A stretch of 64,000 bases of DNA from Bacillota bacterium (GTDB lineage: Bacteria; Bacillota_I; Bacilli_A; RF39; UBA660), in NCBI GenBank assembly GCA_003524085.1, contig DOEC01000035.1, positions 1 to 64,000 on the forward strand, given 5' to 3'. Position 1 is the first letter of the stretch. Each line of letters starts with the position of its first letter. This document shows, piece by piece, positions 17,795-27,209 of this stretch. Both the position numbers and the translations under genes were made by a program. The notes beneath the pieces are model-generated. The model was not told where the DNA came from, searched no databases, and saw only the letters and a list, made by a program, of their open reading frames with translations.

Positions 17795-20198
17795 TTTTGA
17801 AGAAATAGAAAAGAAATGGCAAAGTTTTTGGGAAAAAAACCATACTTTTGAAGTGAAAAATGAAGGGGCTAATCCATACTACATACTAGTAGAGTTCCCA
17901 TACCCTAGTGGAGAAGGACTTCACGTTGGACACGTAAGAAGCTATACTGCACATGATATAATGGCAAGAATGAAAAGAATGCAAGGATATAACGTATTAT
18001 TTCCAATGGGTTTTGACGCTTTCGGTGCCCCAGCTGAACAATACGCAATTAAAACACACACACATCCAAAAGATGTAACAAACAAAGCTATCTCTCATTT
18101 TAGAAGTCAAATGAAAAGAATAGGTTTTAGTTTTGACTGGAGTAGAGAATTCTCGACAACTGACCCAGAATACTATAAATGGACACAATGGCAATTCATA
18201 CAATTTTTTAAACACAACATGGCCTATAAAGACACAATACCTGTTAACTGGTGTCCAAACTGTAAAATGGTACTTTCAAATGAAGACGCAGCAGGTGGAG
18301 TTTGCGAAAGATGTGGAAGTGCTGTAGAACAAAAAGAAAAAAGTCAGTGGATGCTAAAAATGAGCGAGTACGCAGAAGACTTACTTACTGGACTAAACGA
18401 TACTCACTTTGCTGAAAAAGTAAAACTAGGTCAAATAAACTGGATAGGTAAATCTACTGGTGTAGAAGTAGACATAAATATTGTAGGCGGAGGAAAATTT
18501 AGCATATTCACAACTTGTATAGAAACAATATATGGAATAACTTTCTTTGTAATCGCACCAGATGGTAAACTTATTAAAGAACTTATGCCTAGAATAGAAA
18601 ACAAAAATGAAGTAAATGAATACATCAAAGAAACACTAAAAAAATCAAATATGGATAGAACAGAACTAAATAAAGGAAAATCAGGTGTAGAACTAAAAGG
18701 CTTAAAAGCTATAAATCCAGTTAATGGAAAAGAAGTTCCAATATTTATTGGAGACTTTGTATTAGGTTCATATGGTACAGGTGCTGTAATGGCTGTTCCT
18801 AGTCACGATCAAAGAGACTTCGAGTATTCTAAAGTTCACAATATTCCAATGATCCAAGTAATAGACGGTAGAGAAACCACTTCTTCTGCATTTGAAAAAC
18901 TTGACTACTTAGGTAAGGGCTGTAAACTTATAAACTCAGAAGAATTTACTGGCTTAACTGTAGAAGAAGCAAAAGAAAAAATCACTAAAAAACTAGAAAA
19001 CATGGGTATCGCAAGACGTGTAAACAACTACAAAATGAGAGACTGGATTTTCAGTAGACAAAGATTCTGGGGTGAACCAATTCCAATGATAAACTGTCCT
19101 AAATGCGGATGGGTTCCAATGAAAGAAGAAGATTTACCACTTTTACTTCCAGATGTAGCAGAATATGAGCCTACTGATACAGGAGAAAGTCCACTTGCAA
19201 AAATAACTGACTGGGTTAACACTACATGTCCAGTGTGTGGCACTCCTGCAAAAAGAGAAACAGACACAATGCCACAATGGGCTGGATCTTCTTGGTATTT
19301 CCTAAGATTCATGGATGCACATAACAATAAAGAATTTGCAAGCATGGAAGCAATGAAATACTGGGGAAAAGTAAATTGGTACAACGGTGGAATGGAACAC
19401 ACAGCAAGACACTTACTTTATGCAAGATTCTGGGTACAAATGCTATACAATTTTGGTCTTGTTCCAAATAAAGAAATGATAGATGTAAGAGTTTCCCATG
19501 GTATGATACTAGGTTCAAACCATGAAAAAATGTCCAAGAGTAAAGGTAACGTAATAAACCCTGATACAGTAGTAAATGAAGTAGGCGCAGACGCTTTAAG
19601 AGTTTATGAAATGTTTATAGGTGACTATCAACAAGATGTATCTTGGTCAACAGACTCGCTAAGAGGTTGCAAACGTTTCTTAGATAGAATATACAAGTTA
19701 GGAGAAAAACTAAGTGATAAAGAAGGTTACACTAACGAAACACTAGTACATCAAACAATTAAAAAAGTAACAGATGACTTAAGTAATCTTAAATTTAACA
19801 CAGCAGTATCTCAACTTATGATACTAACAAACGACTTAGATAAAAATGAAACAATAACAAAGAATGACTACAAAATACTTTTAACTTTACTAAACCCAAT
19901 TGCACCACACATTACTGAAGAACTAAACGAAAAATATGCTTTAGGAAAACCAATCTGTGAAAGCTCTTGGCCTACATTCGATGAAGAAAAAACAAAAGAA
20001 AGCACAGTAAATATTGCAGTACAAGTAAATGGTAAATTAAGAGGTACTATGAACGTACCTTCAAAAACAGACAAAGAAGAAACTTTAAGACTTGCAAAAG
20101 AATTAGACAATGTTAAAAAACACTTAGAAAATATTACTATCCTAAAAGAAATAGTAGTACCTAATAAAATAGTAAATATAGTAACAAAACAGAGCTAA
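17787..20198 (+). CDS. leuS: Leucyl-tRNA synthetase
   Basis: 803 residues from the ATG at 17787 (AAGGAG 10 bases upstream). Class I synthetase: HVGH signature at residues 46-49, zinc-type Cys clusters (WCPNC...CERCG), an editing CP1 domain with GTGAVMAVPSHDQRDFEY, a second Cys cluster (CPKCG...CPVCG), KMSKSKGNV (~581) and an anticodon-binding and C-terminal domain. It charges tRNA-Leu with leucine in the cytoplasm. It is regulated by the upstream T-box with a CUU specifier. Length is normal for bacteria. Confidence 0.98.
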   Translation: MYNFEEIEKKWQSFWEKNHTFEVKNEGANPYYILVEFPYPSGEGLHVGHVRSYTAHDIMARMKRMQGYNVLFPMGFDAFGAPAEQYAIKTHTHPKDVTNKAISHFRSQMKRIGFSFDWSREFSTTDPEYYKWTQWQFIQFFKHNMAYKDTIPVNWCPNCKMVLSNEDAAGGVCERCGSAVEQKEKSQWMLKMSEYAEDLLTGLNDTHFAEKVKLGQINWIGKSTGVEVDINIVGGGKFSIFTTCIETIYGITFFVIAPDGKLIKELMPRIENKNEVNEYIKETLKKSNMDRTELNKGKSGVELKGLKAINPVNGKEVPIFIGDFVLGSYGTGAVMAVPSHDQRDFEYSKVHNIPMIQVIDGRETTSSAFEKLDYLGKGCKLINSEEFTGLTVEEAKEKITKKLENMGIARRVNNYKMRDWIFSRQRFWGEPIPMINCPKCGWVPMKEEDLPLLLPDVAEYEPTDTGESPLAKITDWVNTTCPVCGTPAKRETDTMPQWAGSSWYFLRFMDAHNNKEFASMEAMKYWGKVNWYNGGMEHTARHLLYARFWVQMLYNFGLVPNKEMIDVRVSHGMILGSNHEKMSKSKGNVINPDTVVNEVGADALRVYEMFIGDYQQDVSWSTDSLRGCKRFLDRIYKLGEKLSDKEGYTNETLVHQTIKKVTDDLSNLKFNTAVSQLMILTNDLDKNETITKNDYKILLTLLNPIAPHITEELNEKYALGKPICESSWPTFDEEKTKESTVNIAVQVNGKLRGTMNVPSKTDKEETLRLAKELDNVKKHLENITILKEIVVPNKIVNIVTKQS

Positions 20199-20202
20199 AT
20201 AA

Positions 20203-20394
20203 TTAACTCTGTTTTACTTTTGCATTTTCTTCCATATTAGAAAGTGCGTAACTAATACACTGCGATATAAACTCATTACGACTAATCTTAGCTTTATAAG
20301 ACTCTCTATCTATAGTTTCTAATAATTTAGTATCAATTCTCATGCTTATAACAACTTTATCATTACTTCCCTTAGAAGGCACAAATTTTTTCAT
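20203..20394 (-). CDS. Ribbon-helix-helix DNA-binding protein
   Basis: 63 residues from the ATG at 20394, preferred over the GTG at 20403 because GAGGTG lies just upstream of it. The segment VVISMRIDTKLLETIDRESY followed by AKISRNEFI fits the beta-strand/helix/helix of CopG/Arc-type repressors. It is convergent with leuS and only 4 bases away. Such proteins are often autoregulators or antitoxins; no toxin partner is adjacent. Confidence 0.75.
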   Translation of the reverse strand: MKKFVPSKGSNDKVVISMRIDTKLLETIDRESYKAKISRNEFISQCISYALSNMEENAKVKQS

Positions 20395-20529
20395 TCTATA
20401 CACCTCTATAACAATTATATTAATAAACCATAATTAAATATATATTCACTTTTGAATACAAAATGTATTTACTTTTTGAATGTATTAAGTTATAATTTAT
20501 GTAGATAATATAAGAGAGAGGTAAGATGT

Positions 20530-22017
20530 ATGAAAAACAAACAATTAACATTAGTTGTAGTAAGCCTTTTAGTAGTAGTACTAAGTGTATCACTAGCATG
20601 GTTTACAACTCAAATAATAGGAAAGGGAAAAGATGTAAGTGTAACAAGTGCTAACTTACAAATAGTATTTACAGATAGTGATGGAGCTTTAACAGAAACT
20701 GATATAGAACCAGGCTGGCAAAAAACTAAAACATTTACTATTAAAAATGATACTAAGACAGAATACAAATATAATATAGTAATAAAAGACTTATTAAATA
20801 CTTTTGTAACAGAAGGATACTTACAATACAAGATAACTAGTACAAACGATGGATACAATATGACTGAGTTTAAAGATATACCAAAGTCAAGTACACCTAA
20901 AGATACAATACTAGCTTATAGTGTAGTAATACCTAATGGAGTAACACAAAGTTACACTATTGAATTTAAGTATGCAAACGATGAAAGTGTAGACCAAAGT
21001 GTAGACATGAATAAAAAACTAAGTGGAACACTATTTATAACTGAGGGAACAGAACAACCTACGCTTTTAATTCAATTGCTTGCTGACAAATCAACAGTAT
21101 TAACAAGAACAGACTTTAGTACAGTTTTAACAGATAATAATACAAACACATTATATACTTCTACTGAAGACAGTAAAACAGTATATTATTTTGCAGGGAA
21201 TGCAACAGATAACTGGGTAAAGTTTGGAAAGAATGCAAGTAATCAAGACTTATACTGGAGAATAATAAGAACAAACTCAGATGGAAGTGTAAGATTACTA
21301 TATCACGGTACAAGTACAACAGCAACAGACGCATATATAGGAACATCACAATTTAATAGTAGTTATAATAATATAGCATATGTAAGTTATATGTATGGAA
21401 ATTTAGGAAGTGTTGCAAATGCTAGAACTAACCAAACAAACTCTAGTACAATAAAAACAACAATAGATAACTGGTATACAAGCAACTTAGAAGCAAAAGG
21501 TTATACAAAATACTTAAGTACAACAGCAGTATATTGTAATGATAGAACATATACAGTATCTGGAAATGACACATACTTTGGAGCATACACAAGACTAAAA
21601 ACAAATAAAACACCAACATACGACTGTGCAACAACAGAAGACAAATTCACAGCAGATAGTAGTACTGGAAACGGGAAACTAACATATCCAATAGCATTAA
21701 TGACAGCAGACGAAGTAAGTTTTGCAGGTGGACTATACGGTACAAATGCACCAACATGGTATTATAATAGTGCAAACGGAAGCTCTACAGGTAAAACTAC
21801 TTGGTGGTTGTTGTCTCCTAACTATTGGGGTGGCAGCTACACTTACGTGTTCAGCGTGTACGGTTCCTCCGATCCTGGCAACTTGGGCGGCAACGACATC
21901 CACGACACTTACGGGGTGCGTCCAGCCCTATCATTAAAATCATGTGTGAAATACTCTAGTGGAGATGGCTCAGCAAGTGACCCATACACAATAAAAGAAA
22001 CTACAAGTGGATGCTAA
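20530..22017 (+). CDS. TasA-like surface protein with C-terminal variable lectin-like domain
   Basis: 495 residues. An N-terminal hydrophobic segment ending in SLAWFTTQ resembles SipW-processed TasA/camelysin-type exports. A beta-sandwich domain follows (~30-175, with TKTFTIKNDTKTEYKYNI). Residues ~215-495 form a lectin/sulfatase-modifying-type fold with YWRIIRTNSDGSVRLLYHG, the cell-surface motif TYPIALMTADEVSFAGG-like segment, WWLLSPN and GVRPALSLKS. The last domain has the layout of DGR target proteins; its tip (residues ~431-461) is coded almost entirely by NNY codons. Probable role: secreted or fibre-associated binding protein with a diversifiable binding site. Confidence 0.85.
   Translation: MKNKQLTLVVVSLLVVVLSVSLAWFTTQIIGKGKDVSVTSANLQIVFTDSDGALTETDIEPGWQKTKTFTIKNDTKTEYKYNIVIKDLLNTFVTEGYLQYKITSTNDGYNMTEFKDIPKSSTPKDTILAYSVVIPNGVTQSYTIEFKYANDESVDQSVDMNKKLSGTLFITEGTEQPTLLIQLLADKSTVLTRTDFSTVLTDNNTNTLYTSTEDSKTVYYFAGNATDNWVKFGKNASNQDLYWRIIRTNSDGSVRLLYHGTSTTATDAYIGTSQFNSSYNNIAYVSYMYGNLGSVANARTNQTNSSTIKTTIDNWYTSNLEAKGYTKYLSTTAVYCNDRTYTVSGNDTYFGAYTRLKTNKTPTYDCATTEDKFTADSSTGNGKLTYPIALMTADEVSFAGGLYGTNAPTWYYNSANGSSTGKTTWWLLSPNYWGGSYTYVFSVYGSSDPGNLGGNDIHDTYGVRPALSLKSCVKYSSGDGSASDPYTIKETTSGC
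21808..21930 (+). other. Candidate DGR variable region (VR2)
   Basis: Codons from 21820 to 21912 are nearly all NNY (AAC TAT ... GGT GGC AGC TAC ACT TAC ... TCC TCC GAT CCT GGC AAC ...), interrupted by fixed-looking GTG, TTC, TTG and ATC. By hand count, 53 of the 90 bases at 21841-21930 are G or C, far above the surroundings. This is the imprint expected from adenine mutagenesis of AAY codons in a template repeat. The invariant GC-rich tail GGGGTGCGTCCAGCC (21913-21927) would serve as the initiation-of-mutagenic-homology end. Confidence 0.75.
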
Positions 22018-22120
22018 GATCCCATTAACTTAACTGTGTCTAATGATTAATTTACTAATATAATTACTATAAAGTAACTTAATATTTAATTGATAATGTA
22101 TATAATAAGAAAAACTAGTA

Positions 22121-22160
22121 AAATACTTTAGCAAAAAGACTAAAGTATTTTTCATTTTTC
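22121..22160 (+). terminator. Intrinsic terminator after the variable surface gene
   Basis: AAATACTTTAG / CTAAAGTATTT stem followed by T-rich sequence, ~105 bases after the stop codon. The stretch 22018-22120 between them shows no gene. Hairpins downstream of a VR can also promote DGR retargeting (family knowledge). Confidence 0.8.
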
Positions 22161-22230
22161 ATGATTCTTTTCTCTGTATCTATATTTTTTTAGCAAAATA
22201 TGGTATACTAACAAAATGAGGTGAAATAGT

Positions 22231-25200
22231 ATGTTCGAAAAAGAAAATGATTATGTAACTAATAGAAAAATGTATCTTGATAATAAAGATTACATTCTTA
22301 AAAGATTTGCTTACTCTGATATCATACGTGGTGAATTAATAACTAGCTATAGTATAGAAGTTACTGATGAACATGACTATCCTGATAAAGGTTACACGGA
22401 CTACTGTTTTGAAACTAATTCATACTATTATGATGTTGGTAAATATAGACAAGTAATAAGAAAAAATGATGCTGGAGAAATATTATCCTACTCTTGTAAC
22501 TGTAGTAACTTTAGAGATACTAATTCATGTGTTCACTTAGTAGGATGTTTTCATAACTATGCATTTTTAATTTTCTATGCTAAACCAGATCCATTAAAAA
22601 TATCAAACAATATTTTAGACATACTTTCAAAATCAAATAAACCTGTAGTTAAAAAAGAAGTATTCTTATCAGTTGACATACTATCCTCTTCAATAGACTT
22701 TTATTATGATGTTAAAATAAAAGTAGGTATTAATAAGATGTACTCATACAATAACAAACAAAACCAATTCTTACAGGCGTCAAATAGAAAAGATGACGAG
22801 TTCACTTTTGGTAAAGATTTTACTTTTGATTTTAACAGCAATTACTTTAGTGAAAAAGCTACAAAAGTATTAAAATACATAAATAGATTTCATCCTGACT
22901 TAAATAAAAACAATTTTGATGATAAAGAAATAAATAATTTTCTAGATTTATTAAAAGAACAAGATTACCCTTTCACATATAATAATCATAACATAACTAA
23001 AATACTAGAAGAATTTCCTCTTGAAAGTACAGTAGAAGAAATGGATCAAGATAACTACATAGTTAACTTTGATTTAAAAGACTACAAACTAATTAGTTAT
23101 AACTATGCATACAATAATTCTAATATTTACTATTTATCTAACAAAGACATATCACTATTATTTTTATTATATAAACAAAATATGTCTAGTTTAATCATAC
23201 CCAAAAATAGATTAAAAGACTTCTCTAGTGGTGTACTTCCAATAATAAAAAAACATGTAGAAGTAAATGAAAACCTAAAAGATAAAATACAAATAATTAA
23301 TGAACCAGATGTATCTTTATACTTTGACTTAAATAAAGATAATGTTATATGTAATATAAAACTAAAATATAATGAAGAAATAGATTACTTTGATAACAAA
23401 GCTAATGTACTAAGAGATGTGGAATTTGAAACCAATTTAATTAGTTACTTACAAACTTTTGGTTTTATCATAAATAATAAAAAGATTATAATGAATGATT
23501 TAGATAAAATAGTATATTTAATAGATGAAGGACTAAACTTAATAAGTAAAAAATATCCTGTATACACTACTGAAAACTTTAAAAAACTAGGTTTAAAGAA
23601 AACTAAAGTATCTAGTACATTCTCGATAGGAAAAGATAACATATTAAGTTATGATTTTAATTTAGATGGAATAAGTAATGATGATATAGTAAATATATTT
23701 AAAAGCATTAAAGAAAAAAAGAAATACTATAAGTTAAGTAATAATCAAATAGTAGATCTAGAAGACAGTGATTTAAATGAATTAATGAATCTAACTGAAG
23801 AACTAGATATTACTGACGAAGACATAATAAATGCTAAAGGTTCAGTTATGAAATACAGGGCTATTTATTTAGACAGTATTAAAGATAGCAAGTATTCTAT
23901 TATTAAAACAGACAACTTATTTAAAGAGTTTATTAATAACTTTCATCAATATAAAGATGCTAATTTAACTCTTACAGCTGATGAGTTAAAAACACTCAGA
24001 GACTACCAAATAACCGGTGTAAAATGGCTTTATAACTTAGATAAATGTTCTTTTGGTGGAATACTAGCTGATGAAATGGGTCTTGGTAAAACAATACAAC
24101 TAATCTACTACATAAAACAAATGTTAAAAGAAGATAATACTTACAAATTCCTAATAGTAGTACCAACTAGCTTACTTTATAACTGGGATAGAGAGTTTGA
24201 AAAATTTGCACCTGATATTCCAGTAAAAATAGTAAATGGTATAAAAACCAAAAGACAAGACTTAATAGAAAATACAAACAAAAATGTCTACATTACAACC
24301 TATGGTCTATTAAGAGAAGACTTAGAGTACTATGAAAAAATGCACTATCATGCTGTTATATTAGATGAAGCTCAAAACATAAAAAATCCACTAGCTGGCA
24401 CAACAAAAGCATGTAAAAGCATGAAAGCAGATGTTAAGTTTGCATTAACAGGAACTCCTATAGAAAACTCAGCTGTTGAATTATGGAGTATATTTGACTA
24501 TATCATGCCAGGATACTTATCTAAATATGATAAATTCACTAGTAAATACAAAGTAAAAGAATTTGATGAAGACACAAACAAACTACTTGATAGTTTATCT
24601 AAACAAATAAGTCCATTTATATTAAGAAGAAAAAAGAAAGACGTTATAAAAGAACTTCCTGAAAAAATAGAAACAAATATATTTATAGAGTTAGGTGATG
24701 AACAAAAGAAAATCTATGTAGCAGAACTAAACAAAGTAAAAGAAGCTATTGAAGAAGCCCTAAATGATGGTGGAATGTCTAAAGTTAGATTTATGATACT
24801 TCCCCTTCTTACGAAACTAAGGCAAATTTGTATAGATCCTAAAATAGTATATAGTGATTATACTAGTGGGTCTAATAAAATAGATAGATTCTTAAGTGTA
24901 ATAGAAGAAGTAACAAATAATGGCCATAAAGTACTAGTGTTCACTTCATTTAGAACAGCACTTAACTTAGTAAAAGATAAGCTTGATAGTATTGGTATAA
25001 AGTCATACCAAATAGATGGGTCAGTATCTAGTAAAGAAAGACAAACTAGAGTAGATAACTTTAATAATAATGATGACGTTAAAGTATTCTTAATAATGCT
25101 AAAAAGTGGTGGAACTGGACTTAACTTAGCTTCTGCTGATATAGTTATTCACCTAGATTTATGGTGGAATCCACAAGCTGAAAACCAAGCAACAGACCGT

Positions 25201-25407
25201 GCACATAGAATTGGACAAAAAAACACTGTTGAAGTAATAAAATTAGTTTCAAAAGGGACAATTGAAGAAAAAGTACTTGATTTACAAGAAAAGAAAAAAG
25301 AACTAAGTAATAGACTAATAGACTCAAATAACATGGATCAAAACATCATCAGTGAACTAACAGAAAAAGACATCAAAAACTTACTTGCTTTTGAAAACAA
25401 AGACTAA
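22231..25407 (+). CDS. SNF2-family helicase with SWIM zinc finger
   Basis: 1058 residues. The SWIM-type CxC...CxH finger (SCNCSNFRDTNSCVHLVG) is at ~88-105. A long SNF2-associated middle region follows, then the SNF2 ATPase with ADEMGLGKT (~612), the DEAQ box (~711) and ALTGTPIENS, and a helicase C domain ending in TDRAHRIGQ (~990). Related to RapA/YwqA-type double-stranded DNA translocases that remodel nucleoprotein or RNA polymerase complexes (family knowledge). It has its own -10 TATACT (22204-22209) preceded by TGG and ends at a terminator, so it is monocistronic. Length is normal for the family. Confidence 0.93.
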   Translation: MFEKENDYVTNRKMYLDNKDYILKRFAYSDIIRGELITSYSIEVTDEHDYPDKGYTDYCFETNSYYYDVGKYRQVIRKNDAGEILSYSCNCSNFRDTNSCVHLVGCFHNYAFLIFYAKPDPLKISNNILDILSKSNKPVVKKEVFLSVDILSSSIDFYYDVKIKVGINKMYSYNNKQNQFLQASNRKDDEFTFGKDFTFDFNSNYFSEKATKVLKYINRFHPDLNKNNFDDKEINNFLDLLKEQDYPFTYNNHNITKILEEFPLESTVEEMDQDNYIVNFDLKDYKLISYNYAYNNSNIYYLSNKDISLLFLLYKQNMSSLIIPKNRLKDFSSGVLPIIKKHVEVNENLKDKIQIINEPDVSLYFDLNKDNVICNIKLKYNEEIDYFDNKANVLRDVEFETNLISYLQTFGFIINNKKIIMNDLDKIVYLIDEGLNLISKKYPVYTTENFKKLGLKKTKVSSTFSIGKDNILSYDFNLDGISNDDIVNIFKSIKEKKKYYKLSNNQIVDLEDSDLNELMNLTEELDITDEDIINAKGSVMKYRAIYLDSIKDSKYSIIKTDNLFKEFINNFHQYKDANLTLTADELKTLRDYQITGVKWLYNLDKCSFGGILADEMGLGKTIQLIYYIKQMLKEDNTYKFLIVVPTSLLYNWDREFEKFAPDIPVKIVNGIKTKRQDLIENTNKNVYITTYGLLREDLEYYEKMHYHAVILDEAQNIKNPLAGTTKACKSMKADVKFALTGTPIENSAVELWSIFDYIMPGYLSKYDKFTSKYKVKEFDEDTNKLLDSLSKQISPFILRRKKKDVIKELPEKIETNIFIELGDEQKKIYVAELNKVKEAIEEALNDGGMSKVRFMILPLLTKLRQICIDPKIVYSDYTSGSNKIDRFLSVIEEVTNNGHKVLVFTSFRTALNLVKDKLDSIGIKSYQIDGSVSSKERQTRVDNFNNNDDVKVFLIMLKSGGTGLNLASADIVIHLDLWWNPQAENQATDRAHRIGQKNTVEVIKLVSKGTIEEKVLDLQEKKKELSNRLIDSNNMDQNIISELTEKDIKNLLAFENKD

Positions 25408-25432
25408 ACTACGCAGAGATGCGTAGTTTTTA
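25407..25432 (+). terminator. Intrinsic terminator
   Basis: AACTACGC agagat GCGTAGTT hairpin with T run, directly at the SNF2 stop codon. Confidence 0.9.
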
Positions 25433-25527
25433 TTTAAATTTAACTAAATTAGTAAATATTTCACCATTGAAATAATTTATTATCTATGGTAGAATAAGTA
25501 AAAAAATGATAATGAAAGGAAAAATAA

Positions 25528-26103
25528 ATGAGTGAAAAAGAAATATTAGAGTAAATTAGTTTTATTGAGAGAAAAGGATAATCAACAATTTTTAGAAATA
25601 ACAAAAGAAGAACAACAAGTTTTAAGTAGAGATGAAAAAGTAAAAATATCTCGGTATTAACTGAAAGACTAAACTTGATGGATTATATATATGATAAACT
25701 AATAACGTATACAACTAATGTGTTTAAATATTATGGTGGTATTGGTAAAAAAATACTTAAAAATTATGAAACTCAAACAAAAGATATAATTGAAAAAGGC
25801 GAAAATAAGATTATAGCAGCAACTGGATCTTACATAGGAGAGGGGTTTGATGACTCAAAACTTGATGTGTTATTTCTAACCATGCCTATATCTGATCAAA
25901 CGAGAGTTACACAGTATGCTGGAAGATTACATAGAAGAGATGATAACAAAAAAGAGATTTTAATTTATGATTATGTAGACGACAACTTTGAAAAAACTAG
26001 AAATATGTTTTTTAAAAGGAAAAAGACATATGAAAAATTAGGATACGAAATATTGAATGAAGAGGAGCAAGTTAGACATATCATAAACATAAAAGTAAGA
26101 TAA
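25528..26103 (+). pseudogene. Truncated superfamily-2 helicase remnant
   Basis: An ATG at 25528 (after AAAGGA) reads 8 codons, then stops. The only substantial open part, 25675-26103, encodes the end of a DEAD/DEAH helicase: ATGSYIGEGFDDSKLDVLFL (motif V) and QYAGRLHRRDD (motif VI), then IYDYVDDNF. The N-terminal ATPase lobe with motifs I-III is absent. Such helicase C-termini come from restriction- or conflict-system helicases. The remnant marks the left edge of a defence-like cluster. Confidence 0.7.
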
Positions 26104-26193
26104 ATTGTCACAACTAGGAAGTTGTTACTATTCTCTTTCTAAGTGACTATTGATAATTTTTTTGATAAAATATCTTTAGGTGATGTGAAATAT

Positions 26194-27102
26194 ATGAAAT
26201 GTTTATTATTAGGTAATGGTCTTAACATAGCTAATCATAATGATTATTTAATGATAGATAATGTTAGAACAAGATTCTTATCTATCTTAAAATCAAAATA
26301 TAAGCTATTTGAGAAATGTTTATACATAGATAGTTTAAACTATGAAGATTTAAAAGATAGTATTTTAAAAGATAATAATGGAATTGAACAATTATCCGGA
26401 AACTTGTTTGATTACTTTTACAACTTATTAAAAATAAATAATAAATTTTGTTGGAATGATTGTTTTCGATTAATTGAACTTATCGCTTCTATTTCAATCG
26501 AATCCTTATTCATTGTTGATGGAAAATATAAAAAACCAATAATTTCGATTGATTACGAGAATAAAATAAAAAAATATGATAAAGTTTTTACGCTTAATTA
26601 CGTTGAAGATTGGGATAAAGAAAATAAATGCATTTATTTACATGGTAACATTAATAATTACTTATCTAACTATAGAGGACAAAATATTATTTCAAATATT
26701 TTAAAATATTCATTACATTTGGAAGCAATCCCTACAAATTATTTAGAATTAGATTTTAGTGACATTATATTTATTCCGGATAATAAAATTGTTGATAAAC
26801 ATAGTTATGTGGGTGAAGGATTATTTTGTGGTAAGTGTGGATTACCTGTTTATCCTTCAGATGACCTTTTTCTTGATAGTGGTAAAGGTGATATATATGA
26901 AAAACTCAACCATGTTGAATATATAGACATTTTCGGAATGTCTCCATATGGTGATAAATCTCTAATAGATAAAATATCGTATATTAAAAACGTTACTATT
27001 TATGTTCATAATATGAATAGTGACGAAATAAAAGAATGGAAAAAATATTTGTCAAATGCAAAATTTAAAGATTCAAAAGAATTTATAACTGCAAATAATT
27101 AA
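26194..27102 (+). CDS. AbiH/SIR2-like defence protein
   Basis: The start at 26194 (AGGTGA 9 bases upstream) is preferred to the GTG at 26143, which has no ribosome site; 302 residues. Nucleotide-binding-type motifs are LLLGNGLNIA at the N-terminus, FTLNYVEDWD and IYLHGN in the middle and IDIFGMSPYGDKSL near the end. This order is that of AbiH/DUF4917/SIR2-like proteins, several of which act in abortive phage defence, probably by acting on NAD or related nucleotides (family knowledge). A CGKCG pair (about residue 211) is an unusual insertion. A KAP ATPase follows, suggesting a two-gene system (inference). Confidence 0.65.
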   Translation: MKCLLLGNGLNIANHNDYLMIDNVRTRFLSILKSKYKLFEKCLYIDSLNYEDLKDSILKDNNGIEQLSGNLFDYFYNLLKINNKFCWNDCFRLIELIASISIESLFIVDGKYKKPIISIDYENKIKKYDKVFTLNYVEDWDKENKCIYLHGNINNYLSNYRGQNIISNILKYSLHLEAIPTNYLELDFSDIIFIPDNKIVDKHSYVGEGLFCGKCGLPVYPSDDLFLDSGKGDIYEKLNHVEYIDIFGMSPYGDKSLIDKISYIKNVTIYVHNMNSDEIKEWKKYLSNAKFKDSKEFITANN

Positions 27103-27209
27103 AAACAGTGTTTTGTATTTGTATGAAAAATAATACTATAATACATAAAAAAGAAAATATTTCATTTATTAAAATGAAATGCACTAACTTTTTGAACGGA
27201 GGAAATAAA

